A stretch of DNA of 64,000 nt from Pontibacillus chungwhensis BH030062 (GCF_000770675.1 NZ_AVBG01000001.1:124001-188000), one strand, 5' to 3'. Shown: positions 39,141 to 47,778, counted from the stretch's first letter. Numbers and translations: made by a program. The notes: generated by a model not told the origin, from the letters alone.

Positions 39141-40094
39141 ATGAGGCGGTTTGTGCCGATTGTGGTGTTTGTTTGTATGTTGCTTGTTTCTTATAAGGCG
39201 TTTGAGAATCCTTATTCCTCTTCTTATTTGACGAGTATGAAGGATCAAGCGACACCTGTTGCGAATACGGAAGATGCGTTGTATAAGGAAATTGAAGAAA
39301 AGGCTCGCGAATACGAGAAACCTGCAGAGGATGCGGTTATTCATGATGTGTGGAAGAAGATGCCTGGTTTAAACGGTCTAGAGGTAGACATAGACAAATC
39401 GTATAAAAAGATGAAGAAGAAGGGGAAGTTTGAGGAATCGTTACTCGTATATAAACAAACTAAACCAGAAGTCTCTCTTAACGATCTACCTGCAGCACCT
39501 ATATTTAGAGGTCATCCTGACAAAGAAATGGTCTCTTTAAATATAAACGTTTCCTGGGGAGAAGAATATATTCCAGATATCTTAAACATACTTAAAAAGA
39601 ATAAAGTGAAAGCAACCTTTTTTATTGAAGGGAAATGGGCCAATAAGAATGTAGATCTAGTTGAAATGATTCAAGAAGAGGGTCATGAAATTGGTAACCA
39701 CGCATACAACCACCCTGACATGTCAAAAATATCTAAAGATGAAATACAAAAACAAATTAAACAAACGAACGATATCCTCCAAGCTATCACAGGGGAAAAA
39801 CCAAAATGGTTTGCTCCTCCAAGTGGCAGTTGGACAGATGAAGTGGTCGAACAGGCAGATCTTCTGGGCATGGAGACGATCTTGTGGACGGTTGACACAA
39901 TAGATTGGAAAAAGCCTGCTCCAGAAGTTATGATTCGAAGAGTTATGAGTAAGTTAGAAGGTGGATCATTTGTACTCATGCACCCTACAACATCTGTTCA
40001 AAATGGATTAAACGACCTTATTTTGAAAATTAAACAAAAAGACTATACAATAGATACAGTCACCAAGATGTTAGATGAGAAGCGCTTAAAGTAA
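39141..40094 (+). CDS. ylxY: YlxY, polysaccharide deacetylase-like sporulation protein
   Basis: 317 residues from ATG 39141 (MRRFVPIVVFVCML); in-frame GTG codons at 39132-39138 crowd the AGAGGGGAG ribosome site. An N-terminal membrane anchor (about 4-20) is followed by a NodB-type domain. The usual metal motif TFDDG is replaced by NVSWGEE, while the HxxxH-type motif NHAYNHPDM is kept; the YlxY family generally has this change. Catalysis is therefore doubtful. It is probably envelope-located and linked to sporulation by family membership. Confidence 0.92.
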   Translation: MRRFVPIVVFVCMLLVSYKAFENPYSSSYLTSMKDQATPVANTEDALYKEIEEKAREYEKPAEDAVIHDVWKKMPGLNGLEVDIDKSYKKMKKKGKFEESLLVYKQTKPEVSLNDLPAAPIFRGHPDKEMVSLNINVSWGEEYIPDILNILKKNKVKATFFIEGKWANKNVDLVEMIQEEGHEIGNHAYNHPDMSKISKDEIQKQIKQTNDILQAITGEKPKWFAPPSGSWTDEVVEQADLLGMETILWTVDTIDWKKPAPEVMIRRVMSKLEGGSFVLMHPTTSVQNGLNDLILKIKQKDYTIDTVTKMLDEKRLK

Positions 40095-40134
40095 TATGCT
40101 CATCGATTAAGCACTAATTTTAGGAGGATGACCT

Positions 40135-41355
40135 TTGGTTAAAAAATATACCTGCTCCAACGGGCTTAGAATCGTGTTGGAGGAAATCTCGAACGTCCGC
40201 TCTGTTACAATTGGAGTATGGGTGAAAACGGGATCAAGAAATGAAAATCAACAAAACAACGGAATCTCACATTTTATTGAGCACATGTTCTTTAAAGGAA
40301 CTAAAACACGTTCTGCTCGTGAAATAGCTGAGAGTTTTGATTCAATTGGCGGACAAGTTAATGCGTTTACGTCAAAAGAATATACGTGCTACTATGCAAA
40401 AGTATTGGATACACATGCCAAAAAAGCTCTTGATATATTATCAGACATGTTCTTTAACTCGACGTTTGATGAAACAGAAATGGACCGTGAGAAGAAAGTA
40501 GTCCTCGAAGAAATAAAAATGTATGAAGATACACCTGATGATATCGTCCATGATTTATTGGCCCAGGCTACATATGGCAACCATCCATTAGGTTATCCGA
40601 TACTAGGTACAGAAGAAACGCTAAAGTCATTTACACCAGAATCCATTAGGTCCTATATGGATCAGCAATACATTCCGGGTAATGTAGTCGTTTCGGTAGC
40701 AGGAAATGTTGACGAATCATTCTTTAAAGACGTAGAGGATCGCTTTGGAGGTTATACGAGTCAACATAGTCCGGATCCATTTACTAAACCTGCTTTTCAA
40801 ACAGGTGCCATTCGTCGCAAAAAGGATACAGAACAGGCGCATCTTTGCTTAGGATATGACGGTCTGCCAATCGGAGATGATCGCGTATTCAGCTTAGTCG
40901 TTTTGAATAATGTATTAGGTGGAAGCATGAGCTCTAGGTTGTTCCAGGAAGTTCGTGAGCAACGAGGGTTAGCTTATTCGATCTTTTCATACCACAGTTC
41001 TCACGCAGACAGTGGGCTCTTAACAATTTATGGTGGTACAGGTAAAGATCAATTAGGAGTACTTCAAGAAACAATCGACACCACGGTAAATGAATTTATT
41101 CGTGATGGATTATCCAATAAAGAGCTTGAGAACAGTAAAGAGCAGCTAAAAGGAAGTATTATGTTAGGACTTGAGAGCACTAATAGCCGGATGAGTCGAA
41201 ATGGTAAAAATGAACTCATGTTAGGTCGTCACCGAACACTAGATGAAATGGTGACTCAAATTGATAGTGTAACGCACGAATCTGTAGACCATGTCTTAAA
41301 AGCTGTATTCACTGGAAATCAATCTTCTTCTATTATTTCACCGATTGAAGAGTAG
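40135..41355 (+). CDS. mlpA: Zinc protease of the M16 (pitrilysin) family, MlpA/YmxG
   Basis: 406 residues. The start is TTG with AGGAGG 7 bases upstream. The inverted zinc motif HFIEH is at 46-50 and the distal glutamate region (EEIKMYEDTPDDIVHDLL) follows at the usual distance; the C-terminal M16 domain has the SSRLFQEVREQRGLAYSIFSY segment. It resembles processing peptidase beta subunits. In B. subtilis mlpA lies in this same place. Substrates are not known from the sequence. Confidence 0.96.
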   Translation: MVKKYTCSNGLRIVLEEISNVRSVTIGVWVKTGSRNENQQNNGISHFIEHMFFKGTKTRSAREIAESFDSIGGQVNAFTSKEYTCYYAKVLDTHAKKALDILSDMFFNSTFDETEMDREKKVVLEEIKMYEDTPDDIVHDLLAQATYGNHPLGYPILGTEETLKSFTPESIRSYMDQQYIPGNVVVSVAGNVDESFFKDVEDRFGGYTSQHSPDPFTKPAFQTGAIRRKKDTEQAHLCLGYDGLPIGDDRVFSLVVLNNVLGGSMSSRLFQEVREQRGLAYSIFSYHSSHADSGLLTIYGGTGKDQLGVLQETIDTTVNEFIRDGLSNKELENSKEQLKGSIMLGLESTNSRMSRNGKNELMLGRHRTLDEMVTQIDSVTHESVDHVLKAVFTGNQSSSIISPIEE

Positions 41356-41411
41356 ATGGTGTTCATACCGCGTTCCTTTTCTTCATAGAGTTTTATAAAG
41401 GAGCGATGAAT

Positions 41412-41648
41412 ATGAGATATCGTGAACTTAGCGGAAAAGAGATTGTAGATGTAAGACACGGCTCTAGACTCGGTGTGTTAGGGCAAACGGATTTAGAAAT
41501 TGATCCGAACACAGGAAATATCCATTCTTTTATTATTCCTAACTACAAATGGTTTGGGATGAAAAAAGAAGGGGCTGAAATAAAACTTCACTGGTCTGAT
41601 ATCCAAAAAATCGGTGATGATATGATTATCATTGACCCAAAAGAGTAA
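41412..41648 (+). CDS. ymxH: YlmC/YmxH family sporulation protein
   Basis: 78 residues from ATG 41412 (MRYRELSGKEIVDVRHGSRLG); the ATG at 41406 is only two bases from the AAAGGAG ribosome site. It is a single PRC-barrel domain (DLEIDPNTGNIHSFIIPN). The family is found in spore formers next to mlpA; its molecular role is unknown. It is followed by a strong terminator, so it ends this transcript. Confidence 0.93.
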   Translation: MRYRELSGKEIVDVRHGSRLGVLGQTDLEIDPNTGNIHSFIIPNYKWFGMKKEGAEIKLHWSDIQKIGDDMIIIDPKE

Positions 41649-41681
41649 ATTGCTGTTTCAGTACCATACCAATAGCCAATG

Positions 41682-41718
41682 AACCGCTCTGAGTTATATA
41701 ACTCAGAGCGGTTTTTTT
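41682..41718 (+). terminator. Strong intrinsic terminator after ymxH
   Basis: A long perfect stem, AACCGCTCTGAGTTAT with ATAACTCAGAGCGGTT, is followed by seven T. Confidence 0.92.
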
Positions 41719-41804
41719 ATTTTCTTCTATTTTAACTCTTACTCTTTTCTGTAACACAATTAATTACTGAACTATTTCAACAATTAGGCCCTATTGTTGG
41801 ATAT

Positions 41805-42001
41805 TCGAAGTTGAGAGAATGTTTCCGTTAACTTTAATTGAGTGTAAGGAGGGCCTGGAAACTACTCGCTTTCCTGTGGAGAGCTGGTGAGCCTCCTCAC
41901 CCGGCAGGGCCGGGCTGCGGGGTCTCACCTAGGCTCTTTATCCCACGGGAGTCTCGCAGTTTCCAGGCCCACCTTTGCTATATATGGTGTAACGGAAACT
42001 G
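41805..42001 (+). repeat. Palindromic repeat element, copy A
   Basis: Nested inverted repeats: outer GTTTCCGTTA (41821-41830) with TAACGGAAAC (41990-41999), and inner GGGCCTGGAAACT (41851-41863) with AGTTTCCAGGCCC (41958-41970), both perfect. The centre is GC-rich with ACTCGCTTTCC, GAGCTGGTGAGCCTCCTC and GGGTCTCACCTAGGCTC blocks shared with copy C at 47445. The left end CGAAGTTGAGAGAATGTTTC is also shared with that copy. There is no coding content. It lies in the ymxH-dpaA gap. Confidence 0.85.
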
Positions 42002-42043
42002 TCTTATGTGGAAAGCCTGCCACTTTCACCATCCTTAAGATGA

Positions 42044-42217
42044 GAGGCCGTTCGTAAAACTAGAGCCAGGGGTGTCTGGGGAACGGGGAGACTCCTGCGG
42101 GAGAAAGAGGTCGACGAGACCCCAGACTGAACGTAGTGAAGGAGGAGGCTCGACAGCTCGCCCGCGGAAAGCGAGTCGTTCCCCAGACACTCCAAGCACT
42201 CAACAAACGCAACGGCC
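42044..42217 (-). repeat. Palindromic repeat element, copy B (inverted orientation)
   Basis: Perfect 14-bp arms, GTGTCTGGGGAACG (42072-42085) with CGTTCCCCAGACAC (42177-42190). Read on the minus strand it has the blocks ACTCGCTTTCCGCGGGC, GAGCTGTCGAGCCTCCTC and GGGTCTCGTCGACCTC, so it is a relative of copy A in the opposite direction. Outer AGGCCGTT (42044-42051) and AACGGCCCT (from 42211) form another near-inverted pair. After it, 42218-42299 holds nothing I recognise. Confidence 0.8.
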
Positions 42218-42299
42218 CTATCTACACATATAAGGGGGGCTTATGCGGAATACCATTCCTTTGAGGAAAGGGAAGAAAAGATGATTTACATAAGACATT

Positions 42300-42328
42300 C
42301 ACCATTCGATTTCACCCCTCATAGGATA
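42300..42328 (+). promoter_or_regulatory. Sigma-K-like promoter for dpaAB
   Basis: CACC at 42300-42303 and CATAGGATA at 42320-42328 have a 16-base spacer. The −10 matches the sigma-K consensus CATAnnnTA exactly, and AC at −35 fits. Known biology supports it: dipicolinate synthase is made in the mother cell under sigma-K. Confidence 0.75.
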
Positions 42329-42374
42329 GGAGAGAATCAAGAGATATTATTCCATGCAAGGCGAGGTGAATGGA

Positions 42375-43268
42375 ATGCTAACTGGATATACAATTGGAAT
42401 TCTTGGTGGAGATGCGAGGCAATTGGAGGTTATTCGCAGACTAAGTGAATGGGATGCGACCTTAATTCTTACAGGTTTTGATCAACTGGATCATGGTTTT
42501 ACAGGGGCAAAGCAAGTCGATTTTGATGAAGTGGATCCTGGGAGGCTTGATGCGGTCATTTTGCCAGTGCCAGGAACAAACACAGATGGGAAAATTGATA
42601 CAATTTTTTCAAATCAATCTCTTTCCCTAACGAAGGAATGGCTAGAGAAGACACCTAAGCACTGCTTGATCTTTACCGGGATTACAAATAAATATTTAAC
42701 AGGCATTACAGATGAAACAAAGCGAACGCTGATACCTTTATTCGATCGAAATGACGTGGCCATCTATAATTCTATACCAACCGTAGAAGGAACAATTATG
42801 ATGGCAATTCAACACACTGATTTCACAATCCACTCTTCTAAAGTGACTGTACTTGGCCTTGGTCGCGTTGGGATGAGTGTAGCCCGGGTGTTTGCATCTC
42901 TAGGAGCAAAAGTCAAAGTGGGAGCGAGAAAATCAGAGGATCTAGCACGTATATCCGAAATGGGACTCATCCCATTTTCTATGAAAGATATTAAAGAACA
43001 TACACACGACAGCGATATTGTTATCAATACTATTCCTGCTCATGTTTTAACAGCAAGTGTAATCCAAACGATGCCGACACACACGTTAATCATTGATTTG
43101 GCATCTAAACCAGGCGGAACCGATTTTCGATATGCTGAAAAACGAGGTGTAAAAGCACTTTTAGCTCCAGGATTGCCTGGAATTGTTGCACCTAAGACAG
43201 CTGGAAACATTTTGGCGAATGTGGTTACTCAAATTATTATAGAAAAACTAGGTGAAGGGAGTTCATAA
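42375..43268 (+). CDS. dpaA: Dipicolinate synthase subunit A
   Basis: 297 residues from ATG 42375 (MLTGYTIGILGGDARQLEVIRRL), as in B. subtilis SpoVFA; GCGAGGTG lies 6-8 bases upstream. A longer reading from 42354 would swallow this ribosome site. The C-terminal Rossmann domain has VLGLGRVGMSVARVFASLGAKV for NAD(P)H. Together with DpaB it makes dipicolinic acid from dihydroxy-tetrahydrodipicolinate for the spore core. Confidence 0.97.
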   Translation: MLTGYTIGILGGDARQLEVIRRLSEWDATLILTGFDQLDHGFTGAKQVDFDEVDPGRLDAVILPVPGTNTDGKIDTIFSNQSLSLTKEWLEKTPKHCLIFTGITNKYLTGITDETKRTLIPLFDRNDVAIYNSIPTVEGTIMMAIQHTDFTIHSSKVTVLGLGRVGMSVARVFASLGAKVKVGARKSEDLARISEMGLIPFSMKDIKEHTHDSDIVINTIPAHVLTASVIQTMPTHTLIIDLASKPGGTDFRYAEKRGVKALLAPGLPGIVAPKTAGNILANVVTQIIIEKLGEGSS

Positions 43269-43270
43269 AT

Positions 43271-43855
43271 ATGTCACTTAAGGGGAAAACGATTGGTTTT
43301 GGTTTAACAGGTTCTCATTGCACATATTCAGAAGTCTTTCCGCAAATGCAGAAACTTATGGATTTAGGTGCTACTGTGGTACCTGTAGTGTCATATACAG
43401 TGCAGAAGACAGATACGTATTTTGGGGAAGCGGCTGAACATTTAAAGAAAATAGAAGAGATCACAGGAGAGAAATTGATTTCAACTATTCCTGAAGCGGA
43501 ACCCCTCGGACCAAAACGCCCACTAGATTGTATGGTTATCGCTCCATTAACAGGTAATTCCATGAGTAAAATGGCAAATGCATTAACAGATTCTCCTGTA
43601 TTGATGGCAGCAAAAGCTACACTCAGGAATCAGAGTCCTGTCGTATTAGCCATTTCCACAAACGACGCTCTAGGATTAAATGGTGTCAATTTAATGAGAC
43701 TTATGGCAACAAAGAATATCTTCTTTGTTCCTTATGGTCAAGATGATCCGGTAAAAAAACCAAACTCTATGGTAGCTCGTATGGACTCACTTGTAGAGAC
43801 CATTGAAGCCGCTCTTGAATTTAAGCAAGTTCAGCCTGTAATTATTGAGAGATGA
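43271..43855 (+). CDS. dpaB: Dipicolinate synthase subunit B
   Basis: 194 residues, a flavoprotein-like (HFCD family) fold: GKTIGFGLTGSHCTYSEVFPQM, then CMVIAPLTGNSMSKMANALTDSPVLMA. It starts two bases after dpaA and forms the second subunit of dipicolinate synthase. Both are needed for spore heat resistance. The following asd-dapGA genes supply the same precursor pathway. Confidence 0.97.
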   Translation: MSLKGKTIGFGLTGSHCTYSEVFPQMQKLMDLGATVVPVVSYTVQKTDTYFGEAAEHLKKIEEITGEKLISTIPEAEPLGPKRPLDCMVIAPLTGNSMSKMANALTDSPVLMAAKATLRNQSPVVLAISTNDALGLNGVNLMRLMATKNIFFVPYGQDDPVKKPNSMVARMDSLVETIEAALEFKQVQPVIIER

Positions 43856-43959
43856 TGATAGAAATAGGTATCTTGAAGATTTGGGGTTGTGGTAGAATAT
43901 AAAGTAATCTTTTTATGTAGATATAGGAAGAAAACGTAAGGACGAAGGGAGAACATACT

Positions 43960-45012
43960 ATGGTCGAAAATAAAAAATATCATGTAGCAGTTGTCGGAGC
44001 AACAGGGGCAGTAGGAGAAAAGATGATCGAAACATTAGCCGATCGTAATTTCCCAATTGAAACCTTAACGTTGTTATCATCCAAGCGCTCTGCTGGTAAA
44101 CGCGTGCGCTTTCAAGATAAAGAAATTATTGTGCAAGAAGCAACACCGGAAAGCTTTGAAGGAGTAGACATTGCTTTATTCTCAGCAGGGGGCTCAATTT
44201 CTAAATCTCTAGCACCTGAAGCAGTAAAACGAGGTGCTGTTGTAGTCGACAATACGAGTGCATACCGAATGGATCCCGACGTACCTCTTGTCGTACCTGA
44301 AGTTAATGAGGGGGATCTTGCTAACCATAATGGTATTATCGCAAACCCGAACTGTTCAACCATCCAAATGGTGGCAGCACTTGAACCAATTCGAAATTTA
44401 TACGGATTGAACCGTGTCATCGTATCAACTTACCAGGCTGTTTCTGGTGCGGGAAATCCAGCGAATGACGAGTTAAGAGCTCAATCAGAAGCATATTTGA
44501 ATGGTGAAGACATGAAAGCTGAAATCCTGCCAGTTGGCGGTGATGAGCATCATTATCCAATTGCTTTTAATGCGCTCCCTCAAATTGATAAATTCCAGGA
44601 AAATGGATATACATTTGAAGAGATGAAAATGATTAATGAAACGAAAAAAATTATGCATATGAACGAATTGCCTGTAGCGGCAACTTGTGTAAGACTTCCG
44701 TTCTTTACTTCACATGCTGAAAGTGTTTATATTGAAGTAGAAACGGATAATGTAACAGTTGAGGCTTTAAAAGAAGCGGTTGCCAATGCTCCTGGATTAG
44801 TATTAGAAGATGACCCAAGTAATCAAGTTTATCCAACACCTTTAAATGCAACGGGGAAACGTGATGTATTTGTAGGGCGCATTCGTAAAGACTTGGATCA
44901 GACTCGTGGCTTCCATATGTGGGTTGTTTCTGATAACCTACTTAAGGGTGCTGCATGGAACTCTGTACAGATTGCAGAAAGCCTAGTCCAGAACCAGTGG
45001 CTTTCAAAGTAA
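43960..45012 (+). CDS. asd: Aspartate-semialdehyde dehydrogenase
   Basis: 350 residues. The NADP loop [14 protein letters not shown] is at 13-26 and the catalytic C132 in NPNCSTIQM. It reduces aspartyl phosphate to the semialdehyde, feeding lysine, DAP, dipicolinate, methionine and threonine. The ribosome site is GAAGGGAG. A TTGAAG...TATAAA promoter in the 100-base gap is weak (spacer 19). Read-through from the dpaAB promoter is also possible. Confidence 0.98.
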   Translation: MVENKKYHVAVVGATGAVGEKMIETLADRNFPIETLTLLSSKRSAGKRVRFQDKEIIVQEATPESFEGVDIALFSAGGSISKSLAPEAVKRGAVVVDNTSAYRMDPDVPLVVPEVNEGDLANHNGIIANPNCSTIQMVAALEPIRNLYGLNRVIVSTYQAVSGAGNPANDELRAQSEAYLNGEDMKAEILPVGGDEHHYPIAFNALPQIDKFQENGYTFEEMKMINETKKIMHMNELPVAATCVRLPFFTSHAESVYIEVETDNVTVEALKEAVANAPGLVLEDDPSNQVYPTPLNATGKRDVFVGRIRKDLDQTRGFHMWVVSDNLLKGAAWNSVQIAESLVQNQWLSK

Positions 45013-45034
45013 GCTTTTCATAGATTCAATGAGA

Positions 45035-45085
45035 AGACGGCAGGCAGCGTAGCGAATATCCGTTGACTGCCGTCTGATTCTTTTT
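45035..45085 (+). terminator. Hairpin terminator after asd
   Basis: AGACGGCAG (45035-45043) pairs perfectly with CTGCCGTCT (45067-45075) across a 23-base loop, followed by GATTCTTTTT. The long loop suggests partial termination before dapG. A further small hairpin, CTTATTACC/GGTAATAAG at 45114-45138, has no T-tract and lies in the dapG leader. Confidence 0.65.
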
Positions 45086-45178
45086 GAGCAATAATCCTTT
45101 CCGTGTAGCAACTCTTATTACCATTCGCAGGTAATAAGGAGATTTATACAACAAGAATAGATAATTAGAGGTGTCCTT

Positions 45179-46399
45179 ATGAAGATTTTAGTTCAAAAGT
45201 TTGGAGGCACTTCGGTAAAAGACGAAGAGAGTCGAGAGAAGGCTATTGCCCACGTTCAGAAAGCGCGTGCTGAGGGCTATAAAGTCGTTGTTGTCGTATC
45301 GGCAATGGGTCGCAAAGGGGATCCTTACGCAACAGATAGTCTTTTAGGTCTTATCGATTTTCCAACCACAAACTCATCGAAAAGAGAACAAGACTTATTG
45401 ACTTCTTGCGGAGAAGTGATTTCTTCAGTCGTTTTCTCTAATGAATTGCAAAAAGTTGGCGTAAGCTCTGTTGCTTTAACAGGTGCTCAGGCTGGTTTTG
45501 TGACGAGTAATGATTTTACCGAAGCAAAAATTCGGGCAATGAATCCCGAACGCATTTTGCAGGAACTCCAGTACTCAGATGTAGCTGTTGTAGCTGGATT
45601 CCAGGGCCAAACGGAATCTGGTGATGTTACGACAATTGGCCGTGGCGGAAGCGACACTTCCGCGGCAGCACTTGGTGCTGCTTTAGATGCTGAATATATT
45701 GATATTTTTACAGACGTTGAAGGTATTATGACTGCTGATCCAAGAATTGTTGAGACGGCAAGACCTTTAAAGGTGATGACTTATAATGAAATTGTTAACT
45801 TGGCTTATCAAGGAGCAAAGGTCATCCATCCTAGAGCAGTCGAAATAGCTATGCAAGCAAAAGTGCCAATTCGAGTACGCTCAACGTATTCAGATGATTT
45901 CGGTACACTCGTCACACAATCTAGACATGATGGGAGAGGGAAAGATATTCCAGATCGTCCGGTAACAGGAATTGCACATTTGTCTGGAATTGCCCAAATT
46001 AAAGTTTTTGCTAAAGATGAGCCTTACCAGCTCCAGTCTGAGGTATTTAAATCAATGGCTGAAGCAGGAATCTCTGTGGACTTTATTAATATTTCTCCTA
46101 AGGGAGTTGTGTACACGATCCCGGATATCTACACGTCTCATGCACGTGAGATTTTAGAAGCACTAGGTTATGAACCAGAAATTACTCATAATTGTGCAAA
46201 AGTCTCTACTGTTGGGGCTGGAATAACAGGGGTACCTGGTATTGCAGCTAAAATTGTTCATACACTAACATCTGCAGGTGTTCAAATTTTGCAATCGGCA
46301 GATAGTCACACAACCATTTGGGTACTTGTAAAAGATGAGGATCTAAAACAAGCTGTTAATGCCCTTCATAAAACATTTGAACTACAATTAAACGAATAA
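45179..46399 (+). CDS. dapG: Aspartate kinase I (DapG type)
   Basis: 406 residues. The kinase domain starts ILVQKFGGTSVKDEESREKA and has IGRGGSDTSAAALGAALDAE. Two ACT domains follow in the C-terminal third (QIKVFAKDEPYQLQSEVF and STVGAGITGVPGIAAKIV). The asd-dapG-dapA order marks it as the DAP-sensitive isozyme of B. subtilis. GAGGTG lies upstream. No lysine riboswitch is apparent in the leader. Confidence 0.96.
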   Translation: MKILVQKFGGTSVKDEESREKAIAHVQKARAEGYKVVVVVSAMGRKGDPYATDSLLGLIDFPTTNSSKREQDLLTSCGEVISSVVFSNELQKVGVSSVALTGAQAGFVTSNDFTEAKIRAMNPERILQELQYSDVAVVAGFQGQTESGDVTTIGRGGSDTSAAALGAALDAEYIDIFTDVEGIMTADPRIVETARPLKVMTYNEIVNLAYQGAKVIHPRAVEIAMQAKVPIRVRSTYSDDFGTLVTQSRHDGRGKDIPDRPVTGIAHLSGIAQIKVFAKDEPYQLQSEVFKSMAEAGISVDFINISPKGVVYTIPDIYTSHAREILEALGYEPEITHNCAKVSTVGAGITGVPGIAAKIVHTLTSAGVQILQSADSHTTIWVLVKDEDLKQAVNALHKTFELQLNE

Positions 46400-46419
46400 T
46401 TATAGAAAGGAGCATGTTT

Positions 46420-47292
46420 ATGAACTTTGGAAATGTATTGACTGCTATGGTGACTCCATTTGACAATCGTGGGAATCTAGATCTAGATAAAACAACGCAA
46501 CTCGTCAACTACTTAATTGAAAATGGATCTGACGGTCTTGTCATTGCTGGCACTACGGGCGAATCACCTACCTTAACTTCAGAAGAAAAGGTTGCTCTAA
46601 GTAAACATGTTGTTAGCATCGTAAACAACCGAGTGCCTGTGATCGCAGGAACGGGAAGCAACAACACACATGCTTCAATTGAATTAACAAAAAAGGTAGA
46701 ACAGACTGGCGTAGATGGTATTATGTTAGTCGCTCCTTATTACAACAAACCAAGCCAAGAAGGGCTCTATCAGCATTTTAGTACAATTGCTAAAGAAACG
46801 TCTTTACCAGTAATGCTGTATAACATCCCGGGACGTTCTGTAGTTAATATGGATGTAGATACAATCACTCGTTTGTCTAAGGTTGAGAATATTGTATCTG
46901 TTAAAGATGCAAGTGGTGATTTAGACGCTATGACAGAATTAATTTCCAATACAGATGAGGGGTTCAGCGTTTATAGTGGTGAGGATAGTCTTACCCTTCC
47001 TTCTGTTGCTGTTGGCGCAAATGGGATTGTTTCAGTATCTGCTCATGTGATTGGTAACGAAATGCAAGAGATGGTCCGTGAACTGCGAGAAGGAGATTCT
47101 CGAAAAGCAGCGAAACTTCATCAAAAGCTACTTCCTGTGATGAATGCCTGTTTCATGGCCCCATCCCCAACACCTGTCAAAACTGCTCTTCAAATGAAAG
47201 GATTAGATGTAGGTGGAGTACGCCTTCCACTTATTCCTTTATCTGCAGAAGAGAGGAGCACACTGTCTAAAGCTCTAGATCCTTTTAAATAA
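46420..47292 (+). CDS. dapA: 4-hydroxy-tetrahydrodipicolinate synthase
   Basis: 290 residues from ATG 46420 (MNFGNVLTAMVTPFDN), 7 bases from AAAGGAG; the ATG at 46414 is too close. Schiff-base K162 (SVKDASGD), Y134 (MLYNIPGR) and T45-T46 (GTTGES) are in place. It condenses pyruvate with aspartate semialdehyde; its product feeds DAP for peptidoglycan and DPA for spores. A strong terminator follows. Confidence 0.98.
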   Translation: MNFGNVLTAMVTPFDNRGNLDLDKTTQLVNYLIENGSDGLVIAGTTGESPTLTSEEKVALSKHVVSIVNNRVPVIAGTGSNNTHASIELTKKVEQTGVDGIMLVAPYYNKPSQEGLYQHFSTIAKETSLPVMLYNIPGRSVVNMDVDTITRLSKVENIVSVKDASGDLDAMTELISNTDEGFSVYSGEDSLTLPSVAVGANGIVSVSAHVIGNEMQEMVRELREGDSRKAAKLHQKLLPVMNACFMAPSPTPVKTALQMKGLDVGGVRLPLIPLSAEERSTLSKALDPFK

Positions 47293-47295
47293 TGG

Positions 47296-47330
47296 AAAGC
47301 TCCCTGACTTACTTGTCAGGGAGCTTTTTT
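47296..47330 (+). terminator. Intrinsic terminator after dapA
   Basis: AAAGCTCCCTGAC with GTCAGGGAGCTTT is a perfect 13-bp stem with six T at the end. The following 47331-47444 is AT-rich with nothing I can identify. Confidence 0.92.
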
Positions 47331-47444
47331 GTGATTATATCAACTACATATTCTTAATATAGAAGTATCCATTTAAATATAGTCGTTTAATGTCGTTATC
47401 TCTATAACATGATTGTTTAAGAATAGTGCACTCATTATGAAGAC

Positions 47445-47645
47445 TCGAAACTGAGAGAATGTTTCTGTTAGTGTAGTATGAGGTGTGCCTGGAAACCACT
47501 CGCTTTCCTATGGGGAGCTGGTGAGTCTCCTCAGCGGGCCAGCCGGCTTCCGGGGCCTCACCTAGGCTCTCCTTCCCAAGCTCCCCGCAGGAAAGCGAGT
47601 TGTCCCCGAGCTAGCCCAACCACTCATCAAACATAACGGTCCTTT
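47445..47645 (+). repeat. Palindromic repeat element, copy C
   Basis: It shares the left end (CGAAACTGAGAGAATGTTTC) and inner blocks GCCTGGAAAC-CACTCGCTTTCC and CTCACCTAGGCTCT with copy A at 41805. It has a perfect 12-bp inverted repeat ACTCGCTTTCCT (47498-47509) with AGGAAAGCGAGT (47589-47600). The right end has AACGGTCCT, like the ends of copy B. It is non-coding and lies between the dapA terminator and the tepA promoter. Confidence 0.82.
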
Positions 47646-47720
47646 CCATTAATAGAGCCAATGTATTAAGAAAACAAAATGTAAAACATTCTGGGTTAAC
47701 AATTGTATTTTATAAACGGT

Positions 47721-47750
47721 GCATGCTTCTTTTTCAGTTCGCTCATACTA
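47721..47750 (+). promoter_or_regulatory. Sigma-G-like promoter for tepA
   Basis: GCATG at 47721-47725 and CATACTA at 47744-47750 are separated by 18 bases, a full match to the forespore sigma-G pattern GHATR-N18-CATNHTA. The tepA start is 29 bases downstream of the −10. Confidence 0.7.
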
Positions 47751-47778
47751 GGAATAATGATGAAAGGAGCGAGTAATT

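Noticed and set aside
39037-39344. Minus-strand frames overlapping the third repeat unit and the ylxY start
   Set aside because: Low-complexity translations (His/Arg/Ser rich) opposite the conserved ylxY N-terminus and repeat DNA.
41838-42195. Short open frames on both strands inside the palindromic elements before dpaA
   Set aside because: They coincide exactly with inverted repeats, have no ribosome sites and no recognisable product.
43873-43903. asd promoter TTGAAG with TAGAAT or TATAAA
   Set aside because: Spacers are 14 or 19 bases, outside the best range, so it was mentioned only as weak and not listed as a feature.
45086-45178. Possible lysine riboswitch before dapG
   Set aside because: Only about 90 bases remain after the asd hairpin and they hold one simple hairpin, far too little for the lysine riboswitch fold.
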